64,000 nt of DNA from Caryophanon latum (GCF_001700325.1 NZ_MATO01000034.1:159377-223376); one strand, 5' to 3'; numbered from the stretch's first letter, positions 8,949 to 18,029 are shown. Notes: a model not told the origin generated them from the sequence alone. Made by a program: numbers and translations.

Positions 8949-9102
8949 TGTTGAAGTGGCTATGAGTGTAGCGGCGAGACTCCTTGGGGAAAAGCTCGTG
9001 CCTCAAGACCCCGTAAGCCGCGACGTAGGAGCGGTGCGGAGGCTTGAGCCGAGCCCCAGGAACGCGAGCCGCTATAAGCAAATAGCCTACATCCATACAA
9101 CA
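8949..9102. mobile_element. MITE-like intergenic repeat, TGTTG family (near-complete copy)
   Basis: About 154 bp, bounded by TGTTG and CAACA, with imperfect terminal inverted repeats that both contain GGCTAT and TAGCGGC. The interior (GCGGCGAGACTCC, GAAAAGCTCGTGCCTC, CCGCGACGTAGGAGCGGTGCG) is nearly identical in reverse orientation to 63878-64000. No coding capacity. Confidence 0.7.
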
Positions 9103-9154
9103 CTTGTTCAACATACGTTGTCACATATGCTCAAAAAGAGTCGCATAAACGATT

Positions 9155-9195
9155 AAAGACGTTACTCGGTATTCCTTCGCTTGAGTAACGTCTTT
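9155..9195 (-). terminator. Terminator after the small ORF at 9245-9436
   Basis: 13-bp perfect arms AAAGACGTTACTC/GAGTAACGTCTTT with a 15-nt loop. Confidence 0.75.
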
Positions 9196-9241
9196 AGTCA
9201 AATGTGTCTAGGTCATCGTATAATTCAATTTGTTGTTCCAA
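9194..9241 (-). CDS. Possible 15-codon ORF
   Basis: A TTG start lies 11 nt after an AAGGAGG, itself within the end of the upstream gene, and the frame gives MEQQIELYDDLDTFD then stop. The stop overlaps the terminator hairpin. It could be a short coupled peptide or chance; only the RBS and position argue for it. Confidence 0.2.
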   Translation of the reverse strand: MEQQIELYDDLDTFD

Positions 9242-9244
9242 CGA

Positions 9245-9436
9245 TTAAGTTGCCTCCTTAAGTATGTGCTTGTTATTTTCAAGAACAGAAAGCATCTGAA
9301 GTAATACTTTTTCTTCCACCTTCCCTGGCATATCTACTTCACGTGCAATGATCTTGTTTAATTCTAAAATTGTGCTTACGTCGAGTCTATGTTTCTGTGC
9401 TAAATGAAACGCTCGCTCTAAGTTACCGGTCAACAT
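9245..9436 (-). CDS. Small helical hypothetical protein
   Basis: 63 aa from the ATG at 9436, preceded by GGAGG at 7 nt; the longer open frame to 9547 lacks an RBS. The sequence is almost entirely amphipathic helix (NLERAFHLAQKH, then VEEKVLLQMLSVL), which suggests a small dimeric regulator or adaptor. I do not recognise it. It ends at a clear terminator (9155-9195) and is divergent from rraB. Confidence 0.55.
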   Translation of the reverse strand: MLTGNLERAFHLAQKHRLDVSTILELNKIIAREVDMPGKVEEKVLLQMLSVLENNKHILKEAT

Positions 9437-9628
9437 CGGCATTCCTCCAATATGATTTGTTATTTTTTGTACACTGTACATCTTCATTTTACACATATTT
9501 TCGAAAAATTTCACTTGATTTTTGCTAAGTTTACGAAAAAATAACAACTTTTTTTGTAGACGTTAGACGAATGACGTATTTCGCGCTATAATTACACATA
9601 TTGCACGACGAAATGGAGGATTTTATAC

Positions 9629-9952
9629 ATGGCTTTTCCACAAGATGAAGATGGTTTAGTGTTACAAGAATTACAAGATGAAGGCATTGACTTTACGGTG
9701 CTGCACGATGTCGACTTTTTTGTCGGTGCGCCGTCTGAGCAAGCCGCTAACAGCATTAAAACGGCAATCGAGGAGGCAGACTTCTCAGCAGAGGTTGCGT
9801 TTGATGAAGAAGTCGATACGTGGACAGTGTTCGTATACGTATCAACGTACTTAGATTACGACGTGTTAAAGGAAATTCAAGAAACGCTTGATGCGCTCGC
9901 AAAACCATTTGATGGCTTTTACGACGGCTGGGCTGTTTTATTGCCTGAATAA
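9629..9952 (+). CDS. RraB-family (ribonuclease E inhibitor-like) protein
   Basis: 107 aa acidic protein. The FPQDEDGLVL opening, the VDFFVGAPSEQAA strand-helix and the DGFYDGW ending match the RraB/DUF695-like family. In proteobacteria RraB binds RNase E; many Bacillales lack RNase E, so the target here is probably different and unknown. RBS TGGAGG precedes the ATG. It stands alone between divergent genes and is followed by a terminator near 10029-10062. Confidence 0.75.
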   Translation: MAFPQDEDGLVLQELQDEGIDFTVLHDVDFFVGAPSEQAANSIKTAIEEADFSAEVAFDEEVDTWTVFVYVSTYLDYDVLKEIQETLDALAKPFDGFYDGWAVLLPE

Positions 9953-10028
9953 TATTCTTGTTACATTTTTGATATTTACAGGTTTACAAGTTACAGTATT
10001 AGGAAATAGTATAGTACATTTCGTCATT

Positions 10029-10062
10029 GGGCGTCGTAGCAATTGCTGCGGCGTTCTTTTTT
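10029..10062 (+). terminator. Terminator of the RraB-like gene
   Basis: Imperfect hairpin GCGTCGTAGCA/TGCTGCGGCG followed by a T-rich run (TTCTTTTTT). Confidence 0.6.
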
Positions 10063-10082
10063 GTTGACCAATCAGCAATACA

Positions 10083-10150
10083 TGTTGATAGTCGCGCTAT
10101 TGGCTCGCGTTCCTGGGCTCGGCATGCGCATCCATCAGCCGCACCATTCT
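10083..10150. repeat. Truncated TGTTG-family repeat
   Basis: Begins TGTTGATAGTCGCGC and continues GGCTCGCGTTCCTGGGCTCGG, matching one end of the element at 8949-9102, then loses similarity. Only one end is present. Confidence 0.5.
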
Positions 10151-10196
10151 ACAAATAAAAAAGGTTCCGTAGTATGCCTCTGTCGTTATGAGCAAC

Positions 10197-10235
10197 AAAA
10201 AAAGTCCACTCGACCGTAACATCGAATGGACTTTT
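10197..10235 (-). terminator. Terminator of the amino-acid ABC operon
   Basis: AAAAGTCCA/TGGACTTTT arms directly after the ATPase gene that stops at 10238. Confidence 0.75.
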
Positions 10236-10237
10236 CC

Positions 10238-10984
10238 TTATTTTAAGTTTTTACGTAAAAAATCTTGCGTACGTCGGTGCTGTGGGTTTTCGAAAAATGA
10301 CTGTGGCTCGCCGACTTCGACTACTTCTCCGTCTGCCATAAACATCACTTTGTTCGCAACTTCCTTCGCAAAGCCCATTTCATGCGTTACGACGATCATC
10401 GTCATATGCTCTTCCGCTAAATCTTTCATAACGTTTAACACTTCGCCTGTTAGCTCTGGGTCGAGCGCTGACGTCGGCTCGTCAAACAGTAAAATTTGTG
10501 GGTTGAGCATTAAGGCACGTGCAATCGCCACACGTTGCTTTTGCCCACCTGATAAATTTGCAGGGTAAACGTCCGCTTTATCCGCAAGCCCGACTTTTTG
10601 TAGCAGGTCGTTTGCACGGGCGCGAATTGCTTTTGCGTCCTCTTGCTTGAGCAATTTCGGCGCTACTTCTAAATTGTCGCGCACCGTTAAATGTGGGAAT
10701 AAGTTAAAGTGCTGAAATACCATGCCCATTTTGCCGGTAATCGCTTTAATTTGTGCAGGCTTCGGGTACACGCCGTCACGAATGAGGTCTGCCCCGTCAA
10801 TTTGCACTGTACCGCCGTCAATCGTTTCTAAATGTACAAGGCTACGAAGCATCGTACTTTTCCCTGAACCTGATGGACCGATCACTGCGATAACATCATT
10901 TTTTTCGACGGTGAATGAAATATTTTTTAACACTTCAAGCGCGCCGAATGATTTTTTTAAGTTTTGTACGTTGATTAATGACAT
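10238..10984 (-). CDS. Polar amino-acid ABC transporter, ATP-binding protein
   Basis: 248 aa from the ATG at 10984 (RBS AGAGGTG). It carries Walker A GPSGSGKST, Q-loop, signature LSGGQKQR, Walker B LLFDEPTSALD and switch His in VVTHEM. The sequence is of the GlnQ/HisP/ArtM class that powers uptake of polar amino acids through a 3.A.1.3 permease. It is the last gene of the operon binding protein-permease-ATPase, with a 10-nt gap to the permease stop. Substrate cannot be read from the ATPase. Confidence 0.92.
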   Translation of the reverse strand: MSLINVQNLKKSFGALEVLKNISFTVEKNDVIAVIGPSGSGKSTMLRSLVHLETIDGGTVQIDGADLIRDGVYPKPAQIKAITGKMGMVFQHFNLFPHLTVRDNLEVAPKLLKQEDAKAIRARANDLLQKVGLADKADVYPANLSGGQKQRVAIARALMLNPQILLFDEPTSALDPELTGEVLNVMKDLAEEHMTMIVVTHEMGFAKEVANKVMFMADGEVVEVGEPQSFFENPQHRRTQDFLRKNLK

Positions 10985-10994
10985 GTCGACACCT

Positions 10995-11648
10995 CTATTC
11001 AAACTTGAAGCGGCGTTCGAGCCACTTGAAGAACATTGTTAATACGAGTGTAATAATTAAATACATAACCGCTGCAACGAGGAACGGCACGATTGTAAAG
11101 TCGCGGTTCACGACAGTTTGTGCATAGTGCAGCAACTCTGGTACAGCAACCGCATATAGCAGCGCCGTATCTTTTACGAGCGTAATCGATTCGTTTGCGA
11201 GCGACGGCAGCGCAATGCGGAACATTTGCGGTAAAATGATGCGCGTCGTCGTTTGGAACTTGTTTAAGCCGAGCACTTGTGCCGCTTCGTATTGCCCTTT
11301 ATCAATCGCCAGTAAACCGCCGCGGAAAATTTCTGCAAAGTACGCCGCGTAGTTTAACGTGAAGCCTAAGCAAGCTGCTACGAAACGATCGAGCACTAAA
11401 TATTCCCCTACGACTGGTAACATCGGTAAACCGAAGCAAATAATTAATAATTGTAATAAGAGCGGTGTGCCACGCATAACGTAAATGTACGTGTGCGCAA
11501 ACCAGCTAAGCGGCTTAAACGTGCTTTGTACAGCGAGCGTTAATAAAAAGCCGAGTGGAATCGATAGTGCAATCGCGATTAAAAATAATAGAATGGTCGT
11601 TTGTGCCCCTTCAAGCATCGGCATGACCATCGATAAAAAGTCTTCCAT
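10995..11648 (-). CDS. Polar amino-acid ABC transporter, permease
   Basis: 217 aa from the ATG at 11648, which has AAAGGAG upstream; the longer open frame has none. Five or so membrane helices. The His/Glu/Gln/Arg-type permease signature is seen as MRGTPLLLQLL early and the EAA-like loop YEAAQVLGLNKFQTTTRIILPQ. It pairs with the ATPase at 10238 and the lipoprotein at 11777. An intergenic hairpin upstream (11720-11753) probably lowers its expression relative to the binding protein. Confidence 0.92.
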   Translation of the reverse strand: MEDFLSMVMPMLEGAQTTILLFLIAIALSIPLGFLLTLAVQSTFKPLSWFAHTYIYVMRGTPLLLQLLIICFGLPMLPVVGEYLVLDRFVAACLGFTLNYAAYFAEIFRGGLLAIDKGQYEAAQVLGLNKFQTTTRIILPQMFRIALPSLANESITLVKDTALLYAVAVPELLHYAQTVVNRDFTIVPFLVAAVMYLIITLVLTMFFKWLERRFKFE

Positions 11649-11719
11649 AATGTTGCTCCTTTCAATAGTACGTTGATTAGCGAAAGCGACGCCGCAAATC
11701 AACCGTAACGCTTCACATG

Positions 11720-11753
11720 AAAAAGAGCTGTCCGTGTTTGCTGGACAACTCCT
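11720..11753 (-). terminator. Intra-operon attenuating hairpin
   Basis: GAGTTGTCC/GGACAGCTC arms plus T5 on the minus strand, between the binding-protein gene and the permease gene. This placement commonly lets the binding protein be made in excess. Confidence 0.65.
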
Positions 11754-11776
11754 TCACATAACGCATGTTCTTTATA

Positions 11777-12577
11777 TTAATCTAATACTTTGTTTTCGCC
11801 AAACCATTTAACCGAAATTTCTTCCGCTTTACCGTTTGCGTTTAACTCGTCAAGTGCTGCTTGTAAATCGGCAAGTAGCTTCTCGTCTTCTTTACGCACA
11901 CCAACACCGTATAATTCTGGTGCTAACGCTTCGTCTAAAATTTTGAACGTGCCATTTTCTTGCGTGTTGTAGTAGTTCGCTACAACGTCATCGATGACAA
12001 CCGCGTCAATGCGCTTCGTTTTTAAGTCTGTTAACGCCATGACATTATCGCCAAACTCCGCTACGCTTTTCACTTGTTTTGAAATATCGTTTGCGTTGAA
12101 CGCATCAAGTGCTGAAGATAACGCTTGAATGCCGATATTTTTGTCCGTTAAGTCAACAATTGAACTAATTTCTGAATCCGCAAGCGTCATAACTACTTGT
12201 GCGTTTTCTAAATACGGCTCTGTGAACGCTACTTTTTCTTTACGCTCGTCTGTAATTGTGTAACCGTTCCAAATTAAATCGATGCGACCTGACATTAATT
12301 CAGATTCCTTCGTTTTCCAATCGATCGGCTGGAATGTGATTTCAACGCCCATTTGCTCTGCTGCTGCGCGCGCATAATCAATGTCGAAGCCTACGATTTC
12401 ATTGTTTTCATCGCGGAAGCCCATTGGCGCAAATTTATCATCAATCCCGATTACTAATGATTCTTTTTCCTCTGTTGCTCCGTTGTCGTTCGTTGTGCTT
12501 TCTTCTTCACCACAAGCGGCTAAAACAGCTGTTAACGCTAACGGTAACGCTAGCATTGATAATTTTCGTTTTGACAT
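11777..12577 (-). CDS. Amino-acid ABC transporter substrate-binding lipoprotein
   Basis: 266 aa from the ATG at 12577 (GAGGGAA upstream). A lysine-rich n-region and hydrophobic core end in the lipobox LAAC, then an acidic Ser/Thr linker precedes an SBP_bac_3 domain (GIDDKFAPMGF, IVGFDIDYA, DLIWNGYTITDERK). It should sit on the outer face of the membrane and deliver a polar amino acid to the downstream permease. The motif set is shared by several substrate classes, so I leave the ligand open. Confidence 0.92.
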   Translation of the reverse strand: MSKRKLSMLALPLALTAVLAACGEEESTTNDNGATEEKESLVIGIDDKFAPMGFRDENNEIVGFDIDYARAAAEQMGVEITFQPIDWKTKESELMSGRIDLIWNGYTITDERKEKVAFTEPYLENAQVVMTLADSEISSIVDLTDKNIGIQALSSALDAFNANDISKQVKSVAEFGDNVMALTDLKTKRIDAVVIDDVVANYYNTQENGTFKILDEALAPELYGVGVRKEDEKLLADLQAALDELNANGKAEEISVKWFGENKVLD

Positions 12578-12805
12578 AATTAGTTCCCTCACATTCACTT
12601 TCATATGCTAAATCATTGATGTGCTACTAGACTATCACGCATTGCATTTTACCGTCAAGCAATTGTCAGAAATTTTCTTTCCATCTTATTCATATGCTCG
12701 TTTTAACGGTCAAAACATATCCGTTTGCACGGGCAAAAAGTGGCGAGCAGACGGGCTGAATATCTTTAATTCAAAATTCATGATAACAATTGTATGCAAA
12801 CAAGG

Positions 12806-12811
12806 TATAAT
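12806..12811 (+). promoter_or_regulatory. -10 box upstream of the PBP gene
   Basis: Perfect TATAAT 46 nt before the PBP start; a -35 is weak. The 250-nt gap otherwise shows nothing recognisable. Confidence 0.45.
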
Positions 12812-12856
12812 AATAAACGTATATATTTTTTTCAGTAAAAAAGGGAGGCAATTTTT

Positions 12857-14827
12857 ATGAAGAAAAAATGGCTATTGCCCACGATTATACTGTTTATAAT
12901 TGTTGGTAGTTTTTTCGGATATCGTACATATAGTGAAAATGTGAAACAGCAAGCTTATGACGATTTACGTAAAGATTGGGTTGAGGCGCTGACAAAGGCA
13001 CAGTTCGATCAATTACCTACGCTCGTTTCAGAGGATTCACTAAAAGAAGCAAAGTATACAGAGGAAGATTTAATCGCAAAATATACAAATATTTTCGAAG
13101 GAATTGAGCTAACGAATTTACAAATTGATTTAAAAGAAACAGAAGAAGCCGTTTTACACTATACCGCTTCATTTGATACAGCAGTTGGCAAAATTGAAAA
13201 CCTTTCCTATGAAGCACCAATCGTTGAAGAAGGCGATGCGTACAAAATTGATTGGAACGCAACGCTCATTTTCCCAAACATGCACGCATCGGATAAAATT
13301 CGCTACACCGTTGCACGACCAGCGCGTGGCGAAATTATTGACCGTAACGGTGTCGCACTTGCGGAAAATGGCACGCGCCCACAAGCAGGTGTCATTCCGA
13401 ACACGTTAGGTACTGGCGCTTTACGCACGACGAAAATCGCATTAATCGCAAACGCGCTTGGCATTACAAAAAGTTTCGTTGAGTCACAGCTCGCACAAAG
13501 CTGGGTAACAGATGAAAGCTTCGTCCCATTAAAAACGATGCCTACACTCGACAAGCCTGTCATTGACGGTGTCGTATACCAAGACGTGGCAAGCCGCGTT
13601 TATCCGTACGCAGACATTGCAGCACATTTAATCGGCTACGTCGGGAAAGTAACAGCTGAAGACATCGAGAAAAACAGCGCCCTTTCATCAAACGACATTA
13701 TCGGTCGCACAGGGCTTGAACGTACATTTGATGACCGATTACGCGGCAAAAAAGGCGGCGAAATTTACATCGAAACAGCAAAAGGCAAAAAGCGTGAAAC
13801 GATCGCGACAGTCGAAGCAGTTGACGGTGAAACGATTCAATTAACAATCGATACATTTTTACAGCGCAGTGCGTATGAATCACTTGGCACAGGCGTTGGT
13901 TCGACTGTCGTAACAGAGCCGACAACTGGCGATATTTTGGCAGCTGTAAGCAAACCATCATTCAATCCGAACTTATTCGTAACCGGCATTTCTCAATCAC
14001 AATATGCGATTTATAACGACGATGTGCGTAAGCCGTTCATTTCTCGCTTCACCGCTCGCTACGCACCTGGTTCAACATTTAAGCCAATTACTGCAGCGAT
14101 TGCGATTGAAGCAGGTACGTTAAATCCAACCGAGGCGTTATCGATTCCAGCAATGCGCTGGCAGCCAGATACGTCATGGGGTAGCTACTTCATTTCGCGC
14201 TTAAACTTCGCAGCGTCTGTTGATTTAACGACGTCTCTTGTGAAGTCAGATAATATTTACTATGCGATTCAAGCGTTACGTCTTGGCGAGGAGAAATTCC
14301 GCGAAGGCTTAAACAAACTCATTTTCGGTGAAGAATTAGATTTACCGGTTGCGATGACACCGGCGCAAATTTCAAATGACGATAAATTTGCAACATCGGC
14401 CCTACTAGCTGATACATCTTACGGGCAAGGGCAAATGCTGTTGTCTCCGCTTCAAATGGCGGCAACGTATAGCGTATTACCGAATGACGGTACAGTTGTG
14501 TATCCGAAGCTATTAAAAGCGACAGAGCAAAAAACGAAGCCAGCATTCCAGCCAGCAACGATCGCGACAATTGAAAGCGCCTTAACGAAAGTTGTAACAT
14601 CAGCAGACGGCACAGGACACGTATTAAACGCTGTACCGAACGTTGCAGCGAAAACAGGTACAGCTGAGCTAAAAGCAACGCAGCAAGGTCGCGGTGTGGA
14701 AAACAGCTTAATCGTTGCGTACGACACGTCTGCTTCACGCTACTTAGTCGTATCGATCGTTGAAAACTACACAGGCACACCGAGCGCCGCAGAACGCATC
14801 GTGCCTTTATTAAAAAGTATGCAATAA
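12857..14827 (+). CDS. Class B penicillin-binding protein (PbpC/MecA-like)
   Basis: 656 aa. One N-terminal membrane anchor (about 5-23) is followed by an NTF2-like MecA_N domain (about 30-145), a dimerisation domain beginning RPARGEIIDRNG, and the transpeptidase domain with STFK (S406), SDN (S464) and KTGT (K599). It cross-links peptidoglycan outside the membrane. This domain order is that of B. subtilis PbpC (PBP3) and staphylococcal PBP2a, the intrinsically low-beta-lactam-affinity type. PbpC has a lipobox, whereas this anchor lacks a cysteine. RBS GGGAGG. Monocistronic by context. Confidence 0.92.
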   Translation: MKKKWLLPTIILFIIVGSFFGYRTYSENVKQQAYDDLRKDWVEALTKAQFDQLPTLVSEDSLKEAKYTEEDLIAKYTNIFEGIELTNLQIDLKETEEAVLHYTASFDTAVGKIENLSYEAPIVEEGDAYKIDWNATLIFPNMHASDKIRYTVARPARGEIIDRNGVALAENGTRPQAGVIPNTLGTGALRTTKIALIANALGITKSFVESQLAQSWVTDESFVPLKTMPTLDKPVIDGVVYQDVASRVYPYADIAAHLIGYVGKVTAEDIEKNSALSSNDIIGRTGLERTFDDRLRGKKGGEIYIETAKGKKRETIATVEAVDGETIQLTIDTFLQRSAYESLGTGVGSTVVTEPTTGDILAAVSKPSFNPNLFVTGISQSQYAIYNDDVRKPFISRFTARYAPGSTFKPITAAIAIEAGTLNPTEALSIPAMRWQPDTSWGSYFISRLNFAASVDLTTSLVKSDNIYYAIQALRLGEEKFREGLNKLIFGEELDLPVAMTPAQISNDDKFATSALLADTSYGQGQMLLSPLQMAATYSVLPNDGTVVYPKLLKATEQKTKPAFQPATIATIESALTKVVTSADGTGHVLNAVPNVAAKTGTAELKATQQGRGVENSLIVAYDTSASRYLVVSIVENYTGTPSAAERIVPLLKSMQ

Positions 14828-14879
14828 AAAATCTCCTTGTTGAAATAAGCACTTGTATGTAAATGTATGTTCTGAAATG

Positions 14880-14945
14880 CAGGCGGCGACGAGTAATCGC
14901 AGGAGCAAAATCTTTTCTGCCTCGAGCACCCGAGCCGACAATCGA
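14880..14945. repeat. Repeat fragment sharing the GCGACGAGTAATCGCAGGAGCA motif
   Basis: In the 331-nt gap after the PBP gene. It holds one copy of the GCGACGAGTAATCGCAG motif that is tandemly repeated three times at 40383-40481. The element around it is not otherwise well preserved. Confidence 0.45.
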
Positions 14946-14950
14946 AGGAA

Positions 14951-14986
14951 CAAAGGCGTTGTCGCATGGATGCGACAACGCCTTTG
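14951..14986. repeat. Perfect 16-bp stem hairpin
   Basis: Arms CAAAGGCGTTGTCGCA and its exact complement around a TGGA loop, with no T-run after either arm, so not an ordinary terminator. The ATGCGACAACGC core recurs near 22088-22102. Confidence 0.7.
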
Positions 14987-15108
14987 CAATCATCATGTTG
15001 ACTACGGTGGAAAGCAACCCGATATGATGACAAAGAACGCTATTTCGTTCCTCGCTATTATGTATACGGAATTCTAAAGTTTTCAGACACGTCCTAGTCA
15101 AAAAAGAG

Positions 15109-15156
15109 AAAAAAGCATTCGCCCCTCCACGATAGTAGTGAGGTCGAATGCTTTTT
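15109..15156 (-). terminator. Terminator of hpr
   Basis: Arms AAAAAAGCATTCG/CGAATGCTTTTT with an inner CCTC/GAGG pairing, directly after the Hpr stop at 15159. Confidence 0.8.
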
Positions 15157-15158
15157 AT

Positions 15159-15725
15159 TTATGCTTCCTTCATCAATTCGCTATGCTTCACATCATCAAT
15201 CGTATCTAACGTATGCGATAAATTTTGGAACGATTGCTCTAACATTTCGATAAACTCATTACCGTAAATGTTGCGTACAATTGCCGTCACCTCTAAAAAC
15301 TCTGGGAAACGACCGTACAGCTCCTTAATTTTTAGCGAGCCTTCTAAAATTGCGTGCGGTGTATCAAAATAATGACGATTCGCCTCATCAATTAGCGCCT
15401 TCCCAGCTGGCGTAATTTCGATGTACGTGTTGCGCTTATCATCATCACGCTTAGAAAATGTTAAGTACCCGCGTTCCTCTAACTTCTTTGAAAAGTTAAA
15501 TGCCGTCGAAACATGCATCGATCCATATTTGGCAACATCTGAGACAGAAGCGCCTTTCATATAATATGTAATCGTTAAAATGTGATGCTCATTAATGTTA
15601 AGATCATACGGCTTAATCCAACATTGCCAATCCTTTTCAATTACACGCCACAATGCCTTCGATAACTGGGCAACTCGTTGACTATACAGCAATTCCTCTT
15701 TATTACGATAAACGAATTCTGACAC
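15159..15725 (-). CDS. hpr: HTH-type transcriptional regulator Hpr (ScoC)
   Basis: 188 aa from the GTG at 15725 (AAAGGGTGG just upstream); the frame also opens at another GTG at 15755 with a poor RBS. It is a MarR-family winged helix with near-identity to B. subtilis Hpr over the segments [32 protein letters not shown] and [11 protein letters not shown]. In B. subtilis this transition-state regulator represses protease, oligopeptide uptake and sporulation genes. Here it stands alone. A -10 (TATAAT, minus strand, 15800-15805) lies upstream. Confidence 0.92.
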   Translation of the reverse strand: MSEFVYRNKEELLYSQRVAQLSKALWRVIEKDWQCWIKPYDLNINEHHILTITYYMKGASVSDVAKYGSMHVSTAFNFSKKLEERGYLTFSKRDDDKRNTYIEITPAGKALIDEANRHYFDTPHAILEGSLKIKELYGRFPEFLEVTAIVRNIYGNEFIEMLEQSFQNLSHTLDTIDDVKHSELMKEA

Positions 15726-15799
15726 ACAACCACCCTTTTCTATTTTAGTTTTCACTCGCTTCGCTATTAACTTGATATGCGAGCATTGTACTTTTAAAT

Positions 15800-15805
15800 A
15801 TTATA
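15800..15805 (-). promoter_or_regulatory. -10 box of hpr
   Basis: TATAAT on the minus strand about 75 nt upstream of the Hpr start, with TTACGA at a 16-nt spacing as a candidate -35. Confidence 0.45.
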
Positions 15806-16016
15806 TCAGAAAAATCCGATTTCGTAATCATTACAATGAAATATTTTTCCATATTTTTTTAAAAAGAAAATTTACGGTTAAAAAAGAGAATCCATCTTTT
15901 TTATTGGCACATGACAAAGCATATCGTAAGGAAACGGTTTCAGCAACATCACTATACTTATAGCAATATAACGAATCCTCGCTCGTATCGTATCGATTTC
16001 TTCGTGTACATGCATT

Positions 16017-16205
16017 TTCGTATTTTGTTAGTCGGCTCGTCACATCGGGGGAAACTTATTGACGGGCGCATGGAAGATGATCGCTCATGTCGCAGCGTTT
16101 ACTACCTTCCTTACGATTCACGCGGATATCGATTACTCGTCGCAAAGTTTTTCCTGCTGCACACCTTTCGTTTCGAGCGTAGTTATCAATTTCAATCTAT
16201 ATAGA
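16017..16205. repeat. Worn copy of the GTCGGCT-type repeat
   Basis: Begins TTTTGTTAGTCGGCTC and ends TTTCAATCTATATAGA, matching both ends of the next copy (16224-16373), with a diverged middle. It lies in the 730-nt gene-free gap between hpr and the MFS gene. Confidence 0.5.
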
Positions 16206-16223
16206 CGGTGAATGTATTTTAGC

Positions 16224-16373
16224 ATTTTGTTCGTCGGCTCTCCACACCGAGGCAGGCTTTCCGCGGGCGTGGCTCGAGCCTTTAGTCTCTCGCTCACGCT
16301 TTTCCCGCAGGAGTCCGCCTCTTGTTTCGAGCCTCGTTCACATTCTAAATTTCAATCACCTTGTATATATAGA
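16224..16373. repeat. GTCGGCT-type intergenic repeat (copy 2)
   Basis: About 150 bp, roughly 90% identical by eye to 22203-22350 in the same orientation: GAGGCAGGCTTTCCGCGGGC, then CGCTTTTCCCGCAGGAGTCC, then TTGTTTCGAGCCTCGTTC. No ORF. It shares short blocks with the TGTTG family. Confidence 0.75.
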
Positions 16374-16443
16374 GAGCGATTGAACTTTTTGTATGTAACA
16401 TGAGGAAAGCATCGTTCTGACGTTCCATTTCTATACACAAAAA

Positions 16444-16488
16444 AAGCTGCGCTAAAAGTCGACATCGACCGTTAGCACAGCTTCTTTT
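16444..16488 (-). terminator. Terminator of the MFS exporter gene
   Basis: AAGCTGCGCTAA/TTAGCACAGCTT arms next to the stop at 16487. Confidence 0.75.
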
Positions 16489-17977
16489 ATTTACCTTCTG
16501 CTTCAATGCGTGCAACATCTTCTGGAGAGACGTTGACGCGCTTTAAAAATAGCGATAACACAAGTGCAACGAGCGTTACGACAAGCGCTACGACAAATGA
16601 TACTTGAATACCGTGCAGTAAGCTTTGTTGCTGCAACAAGCTTTGTGCCGCTGGATCTGCAAGCTGCGCTGGGTCCATACCCGCTACAAGCTTGGCCCCC
16701 TCTTTAGTCGCTTCGCTGTTCATAATTGTTACAAACAGTGCTGTACCAATTGCGCCTACAACTTGCTGAGCTGTATTGTTTACCGCTGTACCGTGCGGGT
16801 TTAATCGCGTCGGTAACTGGTTTAAACCGTTCGTCATAATCGGCATCATCACCATTGACATCCCGAACATACGAAGCGTATAAATGACAATAATGTACAT
16901 ATACGTTGATTGTAAATCTAAATTTGATAATAAATACGTTGAATACGCTGTAATTGCTAAGCCGGTAAACGCAAGCACGCGCGGACCGAACTTATCAAAT
17001 AACTTCCCGGTAATTGGTGACATTAAGCCCATAACAATCGCCCCTGGAAGCATCATTAAGCCTGAATCAAGCGGCGAAATATGACGCACTGATTGCACGT
17101 ACGCTGGTGTTAAAATCATGCCTGAGAACATCGCAGCGGCATTCACCATTGAAATGATTGAGCCGAGCGCGAACATCGGATATTTGTATACACGTAAATC
17201 AAGTAGCGGCTCCTCTAAACGGAACTGGCGCACGATGAACCATACTAAGCCGATTGCACCGACAATAATTGGTGCGAGCACATGTGCTACATCGTCCCAA
17301 CCTTCTGAGCTTGCCATTGAAAAACCGTACAGTAAGCCACCAAAACCTGCAATCGATAAAATAACCGATAATACGTCAAGTGATGGATTGCGCGTTTCCA
17401 TAAGGTTTTCTAATTTAAATACCGCAAGCACGACCGATGCGATCGCAAACGGTAAAATCATTTCAAACAATACGCGCCAATCCCAATATTCGACGATGTA
17501 GCCTGAAAGCGTTGGACCAATCGCTGGCGCTGTAATCATTACAAGTCCGAAAATCCCCATCGCCGCCCCGCGTTTTTCACGTGGGAAGCTTACTAACATG
17601 ACGTTCATTAACAGCGGACCCATTACTGCTGATCCGGCCGCTTGAATCATGCGTCCGATTAATAAAAATGTAAAGCTCGGTGCGAACGCGGCAAGCGCTG
17701 TACCAAGTGTAAAGATGACCATACTCGCAATAAATAACGTACGGTTTTTAAATTTTGTAATTAAAAAAGCGGATACAGGAATTAATACACCACTTACAAG
17801 CATATACCCTGTAGCCAGCCATTGCACCGCTGAATATTCGATATCGAAATCAATCATGATGGTCGGTAACGCAACGTTTAATAATGAGTTATTTAAAAAC
17901 GATACGAACGCACCAAAAAATAAAATCGCAATGACTAAATATGGCGGTTTCTTTAATGTTTCTGTTTGCATTTGCAT
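16487..17977 (-). CDS. MFS multidrug exporter, DHA2 (EmrB/QacA, LmrB-like) family
   Basis: 496 aa with about 14 hydrophobic segments, the DHA2 14-helix layout. Seen are NVALPTIMIDF in helix 1 and the motif-C-like APAIGPTLSGYI segment. A proton-driven drug efflux pump at the membrane; closest in feel to LmrB/MdeP proteins. RBS AAGGAG. Upstream, two imperfect direct repeats CTACTAGTACAAA and CTGCTAGTTCAAA (about 18030-18075) could be a regulator site. No TetR or MarR gene is adjacent, and the actual drug cannot be inferred. Confidence 0.88.
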   Translation of the reverse strand: MQMQTETLKKPPYLVIAILFFGAFVSFLNNSLLNVALPTIMIDFDIEYSAVQWLATGYMLVSGVLIPVSAFLITKFKNRTLFIASMVIFTLGTALAAFAPSFTFLLIGRMIQAAGSAVMGPLLMNVMLVSFPREKRGAAMGIFGLVMITAPAIGPTLSGYIVEYWDWRVLFEMILPFAIASVVLAVFKLENLMETRNPSLDVLSVILSIAGFGGLLYGFSMASSEGWDDVAHVLAPIIVGAIGLVWFIVRQFRLEEPLLDLRVYKYPMFALGSIISMVNAAAMFSGMILTPAYVQSVRHISPLDSGLMMLPGAIVMGLMSPITGKLFDKFGPRVLAFTGLAITAYSTYLLSNLDLQSTYMYIIVIYTLRMFGMSMVMMPIMTNGLNQLPTRLNPHGTAVNNTAQQVVGAIGTALFVTIMNSEATKEGAKLVAGMDPAQLADPAAQSLLQQQSLLHGIQVSFVVALVVTLVALVLSLFLKRVNVSPEDVARIEAEGK

Positions 17978-18029
17978 TTTTGCTCCTTGCTGCTAAACTA
18001 TTTTCATCACTCAAGCATTTTATACTACT

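Noticed and set aside
14319..15101. Minus-strand 260-codon ORF over the PBP 3' end
   Set aside because: Overlaps the transpeptidase domain antisense and a repeat; Arg/Leu-rich shadow without RBS.
15772..16403. Several short ORFs in the hpr-MFS gap
   Set aside because: They run through the two repeat copies, lack RBS, and have repeat-derived composition.
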